Origin: Crocodylus rhombifer
Lineage: Eukaryota > Chordata > Crocodylia > Crocodylidae
Assembly (NCBI GenBank): GCA_038503035.1
Contig: JAVSML010024604.1
Location: forward strand, 263,773 to 327,772
DNA length: 64,000 nucleotides
Direction of reading: 5' to 3'
Part shown: positions 36,101 to 47,841 of the stretch, one piece after another
Position numbering within the stretch: the first letter of the stretch is position 1
Layout: every line of letters starts with the position of its first letter
Notes under the pieces: model-generated
What the model was told of the DNA's origin: nothing
What the model saw: the letters and a program-made list of their open reading frames with translations, nothing else
The model's database searches: none
Position numbers and translations under genes: made by a program

Positions 36101-39100
36101 CACCTAAATTAAAGTATGGCTCTAAGTGACTTTTATGTGACAAATGGTTATTGATATATCTTGGACTAGGCAGTACTGTTTTCATTTGGGTGAGGTACAC
36201 TTGGTTTTACTAAAATGTGGTCTAATTTTTTAAATAGCTTTGTTAGAATATTGTGAGACACTAGAACACAGATGCAAGTAATAAAGCATCCTTATACTTA
36301 AGGTAATCTGTAGATACGTTCTGCATTTGTGGCAGTGACATTAAGAATTATCTTTAAAACAATGGTAAGTGCTGATCTAGAAGAATCAACTTTAGCTTAA
36401 AGGACTGTATAAACAGAATGTATAGAAAACTGGAGAAACTGAGTATAACATAATAAAATATCTTAATTCACATACCCATTCTCTTAGGCTATTTTACTTA
36501 GCCACTATGTTACTCTGTATGTCAAGACTGCCACCAGACCAGGAACTGACTGGGGTATAGGGAGCCAGCTCAGAAGTGGTCACTCTAATTCAGGGTCAAC
36601 TCTGTAGAACTGCAGAGTAATAAGAGTTTCTACGCCTGTTGAACTTATATAAAAGACTTTGGTGTCTTGGGCTCACATTCCAGCACTTCTACTAACAGTA
36701 ACTGAAAACAAATTCAGAAAATAACTGGTATCTTAGAGCATCCAGTTCTCTAGGAAGCTTTGTTTTAAATCTTCCCCTGTGGACTTGGGAGTATCATAGT
36801 ATGTAGGTTACTATGGTTCTACAGGGTAACTCCATTTTTCCCTTTGCATTGGAGGGATGCAGGCCTCCTCCAGTAAGATGGTGTCTCCAGAGACCAGCGA
36901 TAGTCGGAAGCGCCCAAATGAGTCTGAAAAGTGTGGAGCAAAATCTGAGAAAAGGAAATGCTTGTGGTAAGTGTAGTTCCTTGATCCACTTGGTAAAGGA
37001 GAAGGAAGTTAAGAGTAAAGGGTCGGTTTTTCTTTTGAGATGCAGACTATCAGAAAAACTACCAGGAACTTCTGGAATGTAATTGTGACAGTCCCAAAAG
37101 GCAGGGTAGAACCCAGATCATTTGCATCTGTGTGTAACCCACTCAAGTAGCAGGGGGTTGCTGAATTTAAGAATATCTCATTGGTTGGTTATTGCTTTTA
37201 CCTTGGGGTGCTGCTTCTCCTATCATTTGGAGCTTATTTGCAATTCTGCACAACTAACTGGCAGGATGGCATCCTTTTGAAAGAAAAAATGTCTCAGCAG
37301 TCCCTCACAGGTCTTTGTTGCAGCTCTATATGCCCTTTTCAAGCTCTCTTCACAGGGTGGTAAGGAAAGTAACCCTCTGAAGTATCTAGGTTCTACTGTA
37401 ATACATAGAACAAGTGAAAGCAGTGGCAGGAGTTTTGCCCCATCCCCACTTCCTGTCTTCCCTCTACCACTCCACATCCAGATGTGGTTTTTGTCTTTTT
37501 TTTATCAGTATTCCTCTGTCTAAATACACTGGGTTCCTCCTATTTCCTGTAGTATGTAGCTTGAGGATTGACTTCTCAGTCTCCAGTCTGGTTGTCTTTC
37601 TCATAGTGGGTATAGCATATGGACTGTTCCGTTCTTTAACCAGATGGGATGTTCAATTCCACTATTTAAGACAGCAAGCTAAAATGGTTACTGGCAAAAT
37701 AAAGATGTCGGCACAGCAATAGTTTGTTTTGTGGGAGTGATGGATTCCTCTACTGGGGATTCTTTGGGAAGTATGATTGCTTATATTGCATACATAACAA
37801 TAGTGACTTCTGGCTTGCTTAGCATGGGAGTCCAGCTGATGTGGGGCTCCAGACTATAGCCCCTCCTTGGTATATTAGTATGGTGAGGCTCCTTAGGGAA
37901 TCGGGCACTTGAAGTAGGTTTCTTATTTGAAAATACCTTTAACTTGAGCACTTGTTTATGACAGGATGGGATTGGAAGGACTGGAGGATCCTGAGAGCAC
38001 AGATGACAGTGATAGTGAAGATAATTTTCCTAGTACAGCAGAGGGAAGTTGCCACTCAAGCAGCAGCCACATTGAAAAGACTGAAAGCACAGTTGAGTGG
38101 CCCAGTAGTTCAGAGGATTCACTAGGATGCAGCTCGACCACCAATACCTCTGAAAAACCACAAGAGCAGGCAGAAGATGCTGAAGATGATCTACCAGAGG
38201 AGGTACCCACAGAGGGGCAGGTTGCAATTCCAGCTGATGAAAAAAATTACACAACAGAGACCCTGAAAGAAGAGGAGCAAGAAAAAGTTTCAGCTACTCA
38301 AGAGGAAATAATTCCATTACAGAACATGGTGAGCAACACCACGAAAGTCTAGATGCAGATGCTATTTGCCTCCTTTCTTGCTTTACCCCATCTGGTTTTT
38401 TTTTAGATCACTTCTTTTCCCCATTATCTACTGACTGAATAGACTGCCTTCCATTAATGTAAAGTAAGTGTTTTGGGGTCTAAAAATTCCCTTGCCTTAA
38501 CAGTTGCTCAAGATGCACATTTTCTGCCTATGAGTGTATTCTTTATAGCTCCTTATAGTAGTTCAGACACTTTGTCACTGCATGTCCCGTTTTAAAATGC
38601 TAGAGTGTACATGTATAAGATCATAATCCATATTCAGAAATTTTCTTTTGTAGTTGGAGAGATCAAAGTGCAGTTGGAATTCTTACTTCAGTAATTCTGC
38701 TCTTGACTAGCTAGTCTTTTCCCCCCTCTTCTTCCCGTCATGGGCTGAGGCACTCCTGTGTCCTCCTCTTCCATGTGCAGCCATTTTTTTCCCCTTCCCT
38801 ATTTTGTGTAGAAAGTTCTATGTCCGTATAATGCAGATACTTCATGGGATGAGCAAGTTTTACACTCACTATTGTACCAGTAATTGAAGTTGCACTAGGC
38901 TTGTTCATCTTGTGTGTACTGTAGCTTGACTTAATTAGCCTTATTGAGGATGAATAATAAAGTTAAAGCCCTAAAGATCAACTTCTGTATGGTGCAGACA
39001 AAACTATCAGAATTCCCCTTTATTTGGTTTCCTTTTTAAATTAAACACTTTAATCCAGGCTGTCCAAAAATTGCACTGATCTGGCTCAAACTGCAGTTCT

Positions 39101-42100
39101 TGTTTGGGGAATAAGATTCTGCTGCTGCATATCTGACAGTAAGATCTTCTGGGTGAGAAGGGCAATGATATGTGATGTGTCTGAGTTTTTACAAATGCAG
39201 GTAGAAAAGCAGATATAAAGGAAATTACCCATTACCTCAGTGGTGGAGTAACTTCCGTACTGATGTTGGAATGAATTGCCCCAGTGGGGTTGAGCAATTC
39301 ATTGTCATTCATGAGGCTTGCTCAACTGCTGCTGAGAGTATTCTGCTTTAAATTAAATTAGCTCTTAGACAAGTGCATTGCTTTGACTGTAGACTGATCA
39401 CCTCTTACATGAGAAGCCTGAGTTGGCTCTAAGCAATAAAAACCTGATTTTTTTGATATTGAGCACACCAGCACTAAATAAATAAGTGTCAACAATAATG
39501 GCACCCACTTGCCCATAGCTTGTGGAGTGTTATTATATGCTCAGTGTTGTTTGGAACATTGAGATCTGTCAGTAAAACAAAATGCCAATCCCTGAGTGAC
39601 TCAGATTCTGTGCCCCATTTGACTTGAGTGAGGAGTCTGTCATTGTAATTTAAAGCATTTCTTTTTCATTGTGTAGAAACTTGTAAGTTTCTATGGTTGG
39701 AAACCCTGTTGCCATTTACTGAATGTTGATAATTGGTAAATAGGGGTGCACTGATTTAAAGACTTTCCTGGCTGATATCCGTAGCTGATTATTAATGAGG
39801 CATATCGGCCGATACCAATCCAATAACCGATTTACAGGAATGCAGCTAAGCAGCGTGAAGAGCATGGCCTTGCAGGTAAGTCTGTGAAGGGGAAGGGGTG
39901 GGGGGATGTGTGTGTCTGTGGGGGGGTCCACAGTAAGGGAAGGAGTGGGGCTGGGGGTGCTGCCCAGCCCGGGTGGTGAATAGGACCTGGGGCCAGGGCA
40001 GGGAGTGGTACAGCTTTGGGTGGCTTATCCAGGGGATCAGTGTCCTGGTGCTTAAAAAAGGTGGTGGTGGTGTTTGAAGTAAAGCTCATCAAATAAACTT
40101 CAGTTCAAGTGCTGCTGCCACCATTTTTAAGCATGAAGATGCTCTTAAACAGAATGGGTGGGGCAAGGGCATATGCATGCTGCCTGTTGTGGGCTTGGAC
40201 TCTCCACTCTGTTGCCTTTAGGAGCAGAGTAGAGTGAGGGCAGAGGTCCACTGCAGGCTTGGGGCTCTTTGCCGTGCTGCATGTGCCCTGGGAGCTGCAC
40301 GCTGGCTGCATGTTGCCTGCCTGGTGGCTAGAGGCACAACTCACTGCCCCCACTGCCGCCAGGCAGGTAGGGGACGCATGGCCAATGTGCTGCTTCCATG
40401 ACAAAGGCAGCAGGATGGAGAGCCGTGAGCCTGCAGTGGGTAGGCTGCCTCTGCCCTGTGTACAGATTTGGTGGGGCACATGCCTCCCCTGGGGGTATGT
40501 GGAGCAGCAGGGAGCTGCCTCTGTGCCCCTGGACAAGACTCCCATGGCTCCTCATTCTGGCCCCAGAGTCCCATTCACTGCCCTGGCTGGGCAGCACTCC
40601 CACCCAGCCCCTGCCCCACTCCTTCATTGTGGGGGGCCTTGATCTTGCCCCCATACCCCTTCCCCTCCACAGGCTTGCTCTGCATACTGCTTGGCTGCAT
40701 TCCTGGCCTTGGGCATGCATGCACACAGCTGCAGCATTTAGAGACCCTGGCCAGAAGACCTATTGTATTTATTGGTACATTGTTGGCTATACTGGCCAAA
40801 AAAGCCAATAGCTGATGATGTTAATTTTCCTCTTATTGGTGCTGATCTGATATGGCACTAATGTATTGGTGCACCTCTATTAGTAAATGAGTGAACAAGC
40901 ATTTAAAATGGGGAAATATTGCAAAATATAGTTCAGTCAGTTGAAACTTTCTGTACACTGTACTATAAGTGGGCAGTATTTTCAACTGGATGTTTATCAC
41001 CAGGCAGTGTTTACCTTTCAGACAGTACTTGCAACGTTTCCTATTCCTGGGACAGGAAACTCCACCAAAACCACAATTAATTGTTATTGCAGGTGGTAAA
41101 TGGCTCTTATAACAGTGCTTATGCCTTTAGTTAAAGTAGTGACTGTGTGTAGTAAAGAGATCTTTATTAAAGTTCCTCTCTGCTAAAAAAGAGCACTTTT
41201 TTAAATATGTGCATATCTTGGCAGGGTGCTGTACTCAGAAATAACAGCACTGATACAGCAAGCACTTAGTGCTGAATGCAGGGTTTGTGACTGAGCAGTC
41301 TCCCATCCCTGGGACTATCCCATGTCCCTTTTGGTAATTCTAGCACGGTAGATCTGTTGCAAGAATGATTTTTTTTTTTTTCTGATTTTTCTTGAGATGC
41401 TGTTCAATAGGTAACAGAAGTGGAAAATGCCTAATTTCTTTGTTTAGGATGAATTTATAATTTGCATCACTTCTGCTTTTTCTTCTTCGTCAAAATGAGA
41501 AGCATCTCTGGAAGCTCAGCATCCCCTAAGTGTTTTCTTAAAAAGTAAAATATCTGCTATTCCTGTAATTCCAAGATTAACTGCATAGTAACATGTGGTG
41601 TCCATCTGTTTTCTCTGTCACTAATGGGGAAGTGCTTAGCTTTGAAAGTAGCCAAGGTAAATTTAATTTACTCTACAGTTGAGATCTGGTAGCTTTTGTC
41701 ACACCCAGTTCATGACTTGTGCAATGTAAGAATGAGGCATTGAATCATCAGGTGTTTTCGGTTCTCCTAAATACTTTATGAACACACAGTTCTTAACTTC
41801 ATGTAGCAGAGATCCCAAAGTTTGGGAGAGGACAGGTGGAACTACCTTATCTGTTACTTTCCAACAAAGAAAGAGGTGGGTTTGGTTTGGTTACTTTCTT
41901 ATTTCAGGCTCTTTTTGTGAGTCCTTATAGGCACAATGCATTCTATCCTGATCACCAGTTCGGTCTGTGGGGTTAGAAATCCATCTGATTTCCAACGAAA
42001 TGATCTTAAATTTATACCTGAAGGTGTGTCTACAGTAGTCATAGCTTTTATTGCCACTTAGACATCGGAGCTGGCTTTAAGCTATTTATTTATGGTAATG

Positions 42101-42693
42101 CTAGCATGTAGCTGTGATGGCATGGCACTTAGTATGGGCTGCAAAACCATCAGCATACTTACCAGTCTTCTCAAGCAGGTTTGCAGCCCATGCTGATCTG
42201 TGTGCTGCTACAGCTACGCAGCCTAGCTCAGGTATGTCTCCAGGTTGTAGCCACAGCTTGACTGCAATGTAGATAAAGTGTAACTATGGAAGTGCCCAGC
42301 ATGCTATACCTGGAGACTCTGTATAACTGTGTTATCACACTTTGAAAGTGTTTAGTTGCATGTTCCGTAAAAGTAAAATCTAGTTGGAGACTAAATAAGC
42401 GTAAGCCAGAAGAGGCACTAAGTCATTTTTTTTTTTCAAAACGGTAATGCAAGGATTGTGTATTCTTGTCTTTGCAGAAGTCTACACCAATAAATCTTCT
42501 GGCATTCAACTCTGCTACTGAAATGGAAGCGCTAGGATTAGATAAGCTGAAGTTTGAACTGATGGCTCTGGGCCTGAAATGTGGAGGCACTTTACAGGAA
42601 AGAGCAGCAAGACTTTTCTCTGTGAGAGGTCTGCCTAAAGACCAGATTGATCCTGCCTTATTTGCAAAGCCTTCTAAAGGGAAAAAGAAATAA
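30033..42693 (+). CDS. SDE2: SDE2: PCNA-associated DNA replication/splicing protein (7 coding exons)
   Basis: Joined exons give 1200 nt, 399 codons. Known: SDE2 is a nuclear protein whose ubiquitin-like N-terminus is cut after a Gly-Gly. The released C-terminal part starts with Lys, acts at replication forks (PCNA, TIMELESS) and in pre-mRNA splicing, and is removed by the N-degron pathway. Seen: residues 1-73 form the ubiquitin-like part, followed by the cleavage motif GGKGG (72-76) and the highly conserved [12 protein letters not shown] charged helical segment follows ([17 protein letters not shown]), then an acidic Ser-rich middle. The C-terminal SAP domain (about 333-390) contains [20 protein letters not shown]. 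The protein ends in a basic KGKKK tail. All introns have GT..AG ends with consistent phases. Human SDE2 is about 451 aa, so the middle is shorter here. Confidence 0.96.
31070..31155. repeat. Truncated hAT-like end in SDE2 intron 1
   Basis: GCACCCCGCAGCACTGTTGA, then GGGTGCTGTGCTACCC and GAGAATC match the right end of the element at 54504-54831 (GCACCCTGCTGCACCC, GGGTGCTGTGACGCCC, GAGAATCAC). Confidence 0.5.
31417..31563. mobile_element. hAT-like MITE in SDE2 intron 1
   Basis: Starts CAGGGGCGGG and ends GGCCCACCTG (inverted CAGGTGGGCC), 147 bp, no coding capacity. No matching 8-bp target duplication seen. Confidence 0.45.
32370..32487 (+). CDS. SDE2: SDE2 coding exon 2
   Basis: Acceptor TTTCTAG, donor GTTAGT. 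Encodes [13 protein letters not shown] to [13 protein letters not shown], the second half of the ubiquitin-like fold and the processing site. Ends in phase 1 inside the last Gly codon of GGKGG. Confidence 0.95.
34597..35040 (+). mobile_element. CR1 3'-end fragment in SDE2 intron 2
   Basis: Carries the end of CR1 ORF2, with one frame change: [14 protein letters not shown], then [20 protein letters not shown] and ending HLAGVV. The conserved 3' end follows (GATCTGCTCAGGTCCCTTC) with an ACTATGAAACTAT tail. Same tail type and very similar protein to the CR1 at 16888, so same subfamily. 5'-truncated, inserted in the sense orientation of SDE2. Confidence 0.9.
35257..35368 (+). CDS. SDE2: SDE2 coding exon 3
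   Basis: Acceptor TTTCCCTCAG, donor GTGAGG. Encodes [17 protein letters not shown] to [11 protein letters not shown], the most conserved block of the family, immediately after the cleavage site. Phase 1 in, phase 2 out. Confidence 0.96.
35876..36045 (+). CDS. SDE2: SDE2 coding exon 4
   Basis: Acceptor after a (TC)n tract ending TTTCCAG, donor GTATTG. Encodes [17 protein letters not shown] and on to ERLEDSVLK, a charged, probably coiled-coil segment. Reading on past the donor meets a stop, supporting the splice. Confidence 0.95.
36855..36966 (+). CDS. SDE2: SDE2 coding exon 5
   Basis: Acceptor TTGGAG with the pyrimidine tract upstream, donor GTAAGT. Encodes [20 protein letters not shown] to KSEKRKCLW, a basic segment matching the human order. 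Confidence 0.9.
37965..38328 (+). CDS. SDE2: SDE2 coding exon 6
   Basis: Acceptor TTATGACAG, donor GTGAGC. Encodes the acidic, Ser/Glu-rich and probably disordered middle ([19 protein letters not shown] and on to EEIIPLQNM). Least conserved part and the reason the protein is shorter than in human. Ends on a codon boundary. Confidence 0.92.
39742..40878. mobile_element. Foldback hAT-like element in SDE2 intron 6
   Basis: The inverted ends AGGGGTGCACTGAT (left) and, inward from the right, AGAGGTGCACCAAT are flanked by direct repeats ATTGGTAAAT (39732-39741) and ATTAGTAAAT (40879-40888). Subterminal AT-rich words such as CGGCCGATACC are typical of one hAT-like group. The arms continue inward as GC-rich inverted sequence: about 39840-40005 is the complement of about 40556-40715, with GGGCTGGGCAGCAC in both. 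That leaves a central loop of about 0.5 kb. No transposase. Confidence 0.7.
42022..42285. mobile_element. hAT-like MITE in SDE2 intron 6
   Basis: The left end GGTGTGTCTACAGTAGTC pairs with the right end, read inward CACTTTATCTACATTGCAGTC-like. The centre holds a long imperfect inverted repeat (GGGCTGCAAAACC against GGTTTGCAGCCC). No coding capacity. Confidence 0.5.
42478..42693 (+). CDS. SDE2: SDE2 coding exon 7 with SAP domain and stop
   Basis: Acceptor TGTCTTTGCAG. Encodes [20 protein letters not shown] through the SAP DNA-binding domain to the stop TAA at 42691. The block [14 protein letters not shown] is nearly identical across vertebrates. Confidence 0.97.
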   Translation, partial: KSTPINLLAFNSATEMEALGLDKLKFELMALGLKCGGTLQERAARLFSVRGLPKDQIDPALFAKPSKGKKK

Positions 42694-43385
42694 ATGTTGG
42701 GGGTTTTATATACACACAAAAAAATCTCTCTTCACCTGAGGTTTTTTGTTCTATTGTCATTCTTTTTAACTAACTGCCTGCACTACTTTGGCATCTGTAG
42801 GTAGTTTCTGTTTTTTCTAACTGGAGTCTAAATAATGTACTACACAGAATAAATTACTAAATAAAAAAACAAAAAAAAAGTAGTGTGCACTAAATATTAA
42901 AGGTAGCAAAGCATAAAGATGGGAAATTGTGAAGACTTGTAAATAAAAGAACATACAGTGTCCATGGAAGCTTGGGAAAAAAATGTTTCCTTTATAGAAA
43001 AATAGTGTGTTTTTTATATATGTAAATTGTGTGATGAGAATATTGAAATAAATTAATACAGGATTGCTTATCTGCACTCTGGGTACTCCCTTCTAGATAA
43101 AGAAACCATAACTTAAAATATGGTTCAGGCTGAATAGCTGAAGCTTGATTTTGAGGGGAGGGAAGATTTATTTTGTATGGGAAACTTCAAATATGGATTA
43201 GGTGTACTATTCTGTATATTGCCTTGGTGTTGTCAAATATTGGTATACTATGATTCTCTGTAAATATACATGTTCAGTATCTGAAATGTTTATTAAAGGA
43301 ATATTTACTTGTTTAACTGTAGAGAATAGTCTGCATTCGGGGAAAAGAAAAGATGTGATAATCTTTCTAGAAATAAATGTGTGAA
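42694..43385 (+). other. SDE2: SDE2 3'UTR with candidate polyadenylation signals
   Basis: AATAAA occurs at 42848, 42942, 43047 and 43372. Any of these could end the SDE2 transcript, and several short 3'UTR forms are plausible. AT-rich, no repeat. Confidence 0.6.
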
Positions 43386-44450
43386 GGAAGACTATTTACC
43401 CAGAAGATAAAGGTGCCATGGTCTGAAGTTGAGTGAGAAATTAAAGGGTTATCTTTCTTTTCTTTTTTTTAACTCTGGCCGGCCAGGGAGTTGAGGCAGT
43501 GTTGCATATGCACCACTCCTGGGTATCCTGAAGTGAGTGGAGGTAGATGTTGCAAGTGATCCTGCAGAACTGCAAAGCTCAGATATGAAGCAGTGGTTTA
43601 TGATTTCAGTTTCCATTGCCTTGGGTGGGAGGCCATATGTAAAGGTGGTGCTCAGTTCAGTACCACACATACCATTTTTTTTTTTTTCTGGGACAGAAAT
43701 AAACTATTGCTTGGAGGCTGGGATGTGTAAAGCAACACCTGAGGATGCATAAGCCCAGTTCTAGGGCAGAGCAGTCGGTCAGGCTGTGGCAGTACAGTGG
43801 AGAGGAGCTCCCTGGAGAGTGGCAGAGGCTATGCTACAAAACAGCGAGCAGGCCCGGCAGGGCTGTAGCTGGGAAAGCCTGCTGGGATTTGAGTAGAGGT
43901 CTGTGGGGGATAGGGGCTCTGGGGAAAGGCCCTGACTGAAGTGGATTATGTTTAGGTTTGCACTGCTTTTAACAAGGGTGACATCCAGCCGTAGAAGTCC
44001 TGCCACAGGCATGAGGCAGCTAGAGAGGGGAGATGGGAGGCAGCTGAGAGCACGGTGAGAGCGCATTGTCTGTTTATGGGTTGGTTTGGACTGGAGATCC
44101 CTGCCGAGCGGAGGAGGGGGTACCGAGCCCTGTGACACTCAGAGCAAGTGGTACAAAGTGATGAGCCCAAGGGGGTAATTGGGTGGATAAGACTGAGAAT
44201 GGTTTGAGAGAGGTCCAGCAACACTGTCACTCCTCAGGGGTGGCCCAGCAATATGAATAATGAATGGGACACCCAAGATTGGTACCCGACTGAACTGAGG
44301 GCCTGTTATGTATTTGGTAAAAGCAAGATGCGGTAGGTGGGAGCAGCCAGAATGTCAGGAGGACAAGCAGGTAAAAACCAGCTGCCAGGAGGTGACAGAC
44401 CCTTCCCAGGCACGGGTGGCCCTGCTACACACCCCACCCAGAAGGACATC
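43386..44450. other. Intergenic, unclassified GC-rich repeat-like stretch
   Basis: After AT-rich sequence with T runs, a GC-rich stretch (43740-44440) looks like dispersed repeat DNA but no ends or family were recognised. Open frames have no domain. Confidence 0.35.
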
Positions 44451-44454
44451 ATCT

Positions 44455-44636
44455 GCCAATTTGACATCAGTCAGGGTGGCTAGGATCTGGAACCAACTTC
44501 CAAATGAAGTGGTGCTGGCTCCTACTCTGGGGGTCAAGGCTTGACAATCACCTTACTGGGGTTGTTTGACCCCAGTACTCTTTCCTGCCTATGATCTGCT
44601 CAGGTCCCTTCCGACCCTACTAACTATAAAACTATG
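44455..44636 (+). mobile_element. CR1 3'-end fragment
   Basis: Encodes the last part of CR1 ORF2 with deletions (VARIWNQLPNEVVLAPTLGV) and the 3' end ATCTGCTCAGGTCCCTTCCG with an AACTATAAAACTATG tail. Same tail type as the elements at 16888 and 34597. Strongly truncated. Confidence 0.85.
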
Positions 44637-44639
44637 TTT

Positions 44640-47175
44640 TTCTATTACTTTTATTTGGCTTCTGCTGGCAGAGCGATTGAAGCAAAACAAATCCTTTGTT
44701 GAATACAGTGGAATTGCAGTATGAGATCACTTGGCAATAGGACAAATTACAGTGAGGTACAGCAGACGTTGTATAGCAAATGTCCCTGCACTTGCTCTTA
44801 GACCAAAGTAAATGAAAGCTAAACTGTGGAGCTTAGCCTCATTTTGCTTTGGCTTTGCTTTCACTTACTGTGAGATAATAGTAGGTACAAGGACAGCTTC
44901 CATGTCCATAGCTACCCCCTTTTAACACACTTAAAACAGGATTGGTGATTCCCATAAAGCAAAGTTGTTGACAACTTTGGACTCAGCTTGTAGCCTGAAA
45001 GAATGGTATTCCCAGAAGATGTTTTCCTCTTTCAAATTAATTTGAAATTTGAAATAAATTAATTTTTCAAAAAAATTTGAGGTGTAGAGGTGCATTAGAA
45101 AAATTAAAAGAGGGAGCTCTTCCCTCCTGTTTACCTGCAGCTTCCCTACAATAGGATTTGCCTCAGGATCCAGTATTCCTGGGAACTAGAGTAACCACTG
45201 TGGAAAATAAGAATCGCCCGCTGGGCAACCAATTTACTTTGCATCAATCAGATTGTGTTGGAATCCTACATCCCCATACTTCACTTCCTGTTTTCACAAA
45301 ACAGAATCATCAATAACCAATCTCTGTAGTCTAGCAATAGCCCTTCCCCCTATCTCCCCAGTTAAAGCTTATCTACATTTGAAAGATAATCCTGACTAAG
45401 GTAGAATGTGAATTTATGAAGTTTAATATCTATTCCTGAGGAACTTTGTGAAGACCAGCTTTTAAATAGCTACTGTAGGTGTATACAGTCTTCACAGGAT
45501 GGTTCTGAAATGCATACTGCAATCCTATGGCCTTGCACTCTTATTGCTAATATGGCCTGTACTGTAATTTTTATATACATTAATGTAATGGCAATTACAA
45601 ATGGTTCTCATACATGGCTTACTGGAGGGGCCAATGTTGTCTGTAATCATACATAATGTAACTCTAGCAAAGTAGGCTGCCTACCTCTAGGATTAAAATG
45701 TGGAGTAGAATCAGGCTCTCTTCCTGACATTGCTACTGCTTTTGACATGTCAAGAAGTGCAAACCTGAGTCTTCATTAAATATAAAAGTAGAAAAGGAGA
45801 TAATTTATGGTGCTGTGATGCTTAGTTAACACTGGTAGCACCTCAAAGGACCTTCTTTTAAAAGCTACTTTCCAACTAAATATACTTTCAATACTAAGGG
45901 TTGAAAATGGTCACTTTGATTATCTTACCCCTGCTATTTTCCAGGAAGGAATGAGATTTCCTAGTCACTTGCTTCTTCCCTTCTCCAGTCTTAAATTTTA
46001 GATGAATTTGGCACACTCTAGATTGTAATGTGTAGCAGAAAGGGAACAATGCTGGAGTCAATTTCCTGACAGCTCACTCCCTCTAGAGTTTAAAGGAGTT
46101 TCTGGAATTGTGTTCCTTCTTCCTTACTAAGTTGTTAATTGCCTCCTCTTTATTTCTAAAAGCCAGGTTTTAGATTGTAACTGCTGGTGTTGGTAGTCCC
46201 AACCGTGTTGTTTTGCAGTCAGTGCCAACGGGACTCTTTCTTCCTTGCTCACTTGTATTTATTTATTATCCAAGCTGAGTGAGTAATTCCTGGCTAGCGG
46301 CACTACTTAAACTAGCATGGTGGAAGGACATGTTATAACATTGCAGGTGCCCTATTTGTATTGTAATACTTCTTGATCCTGCCTATGCAGATGAAACTAA
46401 ACAGTGTTTTAATCAGGTATATAGTTTGAGTTGCTACCCTGGAAAAGCTGTAACATGGAGACAATCTGATGTCATAATTGGCATGGGCAAAACTAAACCA
46501 CAATGTAGCATAACTATAGAGCTACTATTTGTAAAATAAAAGCAAGTTGGGGAAGGGTTTCTCAGGAAATAAATCTAGTTGAGGTAATCTGCTCCCAGAA
46601 TAGTATCCAAAATAATTCTCTCAAAAAAAAATTATTTAAGGAAGTAGGGCTGAGGTGGAGGAATGCCAGTAAATGGAAAGGTTCCCCCCTGTTCCAGTGT
46701 TTTGTATTTTGTTAATAGGGGTGGAAAAAGCAGTAGTGCACTATCTCCAGTGGATCTGGGGGGCATGCAGTCATGTGGATGCACCCACACCTTCTACCAC
46801 TGCTGTCTGTGGTTGATCTGGGAATGGGTAGCTCCAGGACTGCTCCTGCCCTGCTCTAGCCACAACTGCAGCTGTGCAGGGTGCAGGCTTGACTGGAGAC
46901 AGTGGTGGCACCACAGGTTTCTCTTTCGAGTGTCTGTTCCCTGCCCATTCCACCCCCACCCAGATGTCCCTCATCAGCTGGGAGAAGGCACTAGAAAGAG
47001 GAACCTGAACACTGCTACCACTGTCCCTGGCTAATGCAGGCATGTGGGGGGAGCCCCAGAGTCACTCCTGACCTGTGCTGCAGGGAGTAGCTGTGTGGGG
47101 AGCTGGGCTCAGACTGGGACAGCAGCAATGACACATTCTGTTTTCCAGCACCTAATCCAGGCCAGTGGGGGACAC
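44640..47175. other. Intergenic, no gene seen
   Basis: AT-rich then GC-richer non-coding sequence. No supportable gene or transposon. Confidence 0.45.
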
Positions 47176-47283
47176 CAAGGGTATAGGGTTACCATATTTC
47201 CAGTTTCAAAAAAGAAGACACTTGGGGGGAAGGGAGAGAAGATAGGGTATATGATTGGGGGGGCAGTGATATCCCTGTGCCCT

Positions 47284-47470
47284 GCCCCTGCCCCTCACTC
47301 CCAGGCCACAGCCCCCCAAGCCCTGCTGCTGCCCCTCGCTCCTAACCCACAGTGCCCTGGCCCCCAGACCATGCTGGTGCCCCTCATTCCCAACCTGCAG
47401 CCCCCCTGTCCCTGCTGATATCCCTTACTCCTGACCTGCAGCCCTCTGCCCCCCCAGCCCTGCTGCCCAC
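47284..47470. repeat. Degenerate tandem array
   Basis: About four units of 40-50 bp, each with GCCCCTC(A/G)(C/T)TCC and ending CCCTGCTG. The same unit in reverse is present at 16840-16885 and 21040-21160. Confidence 0.6.
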
Positions 47471-47548
47471 GCAGCTCTCTGCTGAACCCAAATAATCCCC
47501 TCACCCCCTTCCCCTGCCTCCCCACCATGCTGCAGCCCCAACACCAGC

Positions 47549-47581
47549 AGGCACATGCACATGCACATGCACATGCACATG
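47549..47581. repeat. (GCACAT)n microsatellite
   Basis: Five tandem copies of a 6-bp unit inside the TIR element. Confidence 0.85.
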
Positions 47582-47841
47582 AATGTACACACACAGACTT
47601 ACCTGCCTGCAGCTGCTGGGGCCTGTGCACAGAGCACGTGATGCCTCAGCCTCCAATTACCTCCCCTGCTGCCCCCAGCCCCAAGCAGCTTCTTGCTGGG
47701 GCAAGCTGGGAAGTACAGGGAAAGTAGAGTAAAATCCCAGACATTTGCTGATATTTAAAGAAACTGCCCAGGAGGGGATGGGAGGACCCAAAACAAGGAC
47801 ATGTCCAGGAGTAACCTGATGTATGGGAACCCTAAAGGATA

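Larger units (their letters stand above)
47184..47834. mobile_element. TIR element with GC-rich tandem-repeat interior
   Basis: The inverted ends TAGGGTTACCATA (left) and, inward from the right, TAGGGTTCCCATA match at 12 of 13. The direct repeat AAGGGTA (47177-47183) / AAGGATA (47835-47841) flanks the element. Subterminal GGACATGTCC lies near the right end. The interior is GC-rich, holds a degenerate tandem array and a (GCACAT)n run, and has no transposase. Confidence 0.65.

Noticed and set aside
35877..36107. Read-through of SDE2 exon 4 to a stop
   Set aside because: The splice donor at 36046 and continuation in exon 5 match the family. The extension does not.
37414..37722. 102-codon frame in SDE2 intron 5
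   Set aside because: Hydrophobic by composition, no splice or family support.
43740..44440. LTR or endogenous retrovirus
   Set aside because: No LTR ends, primer-binding site or gag/pol motifs were visible.
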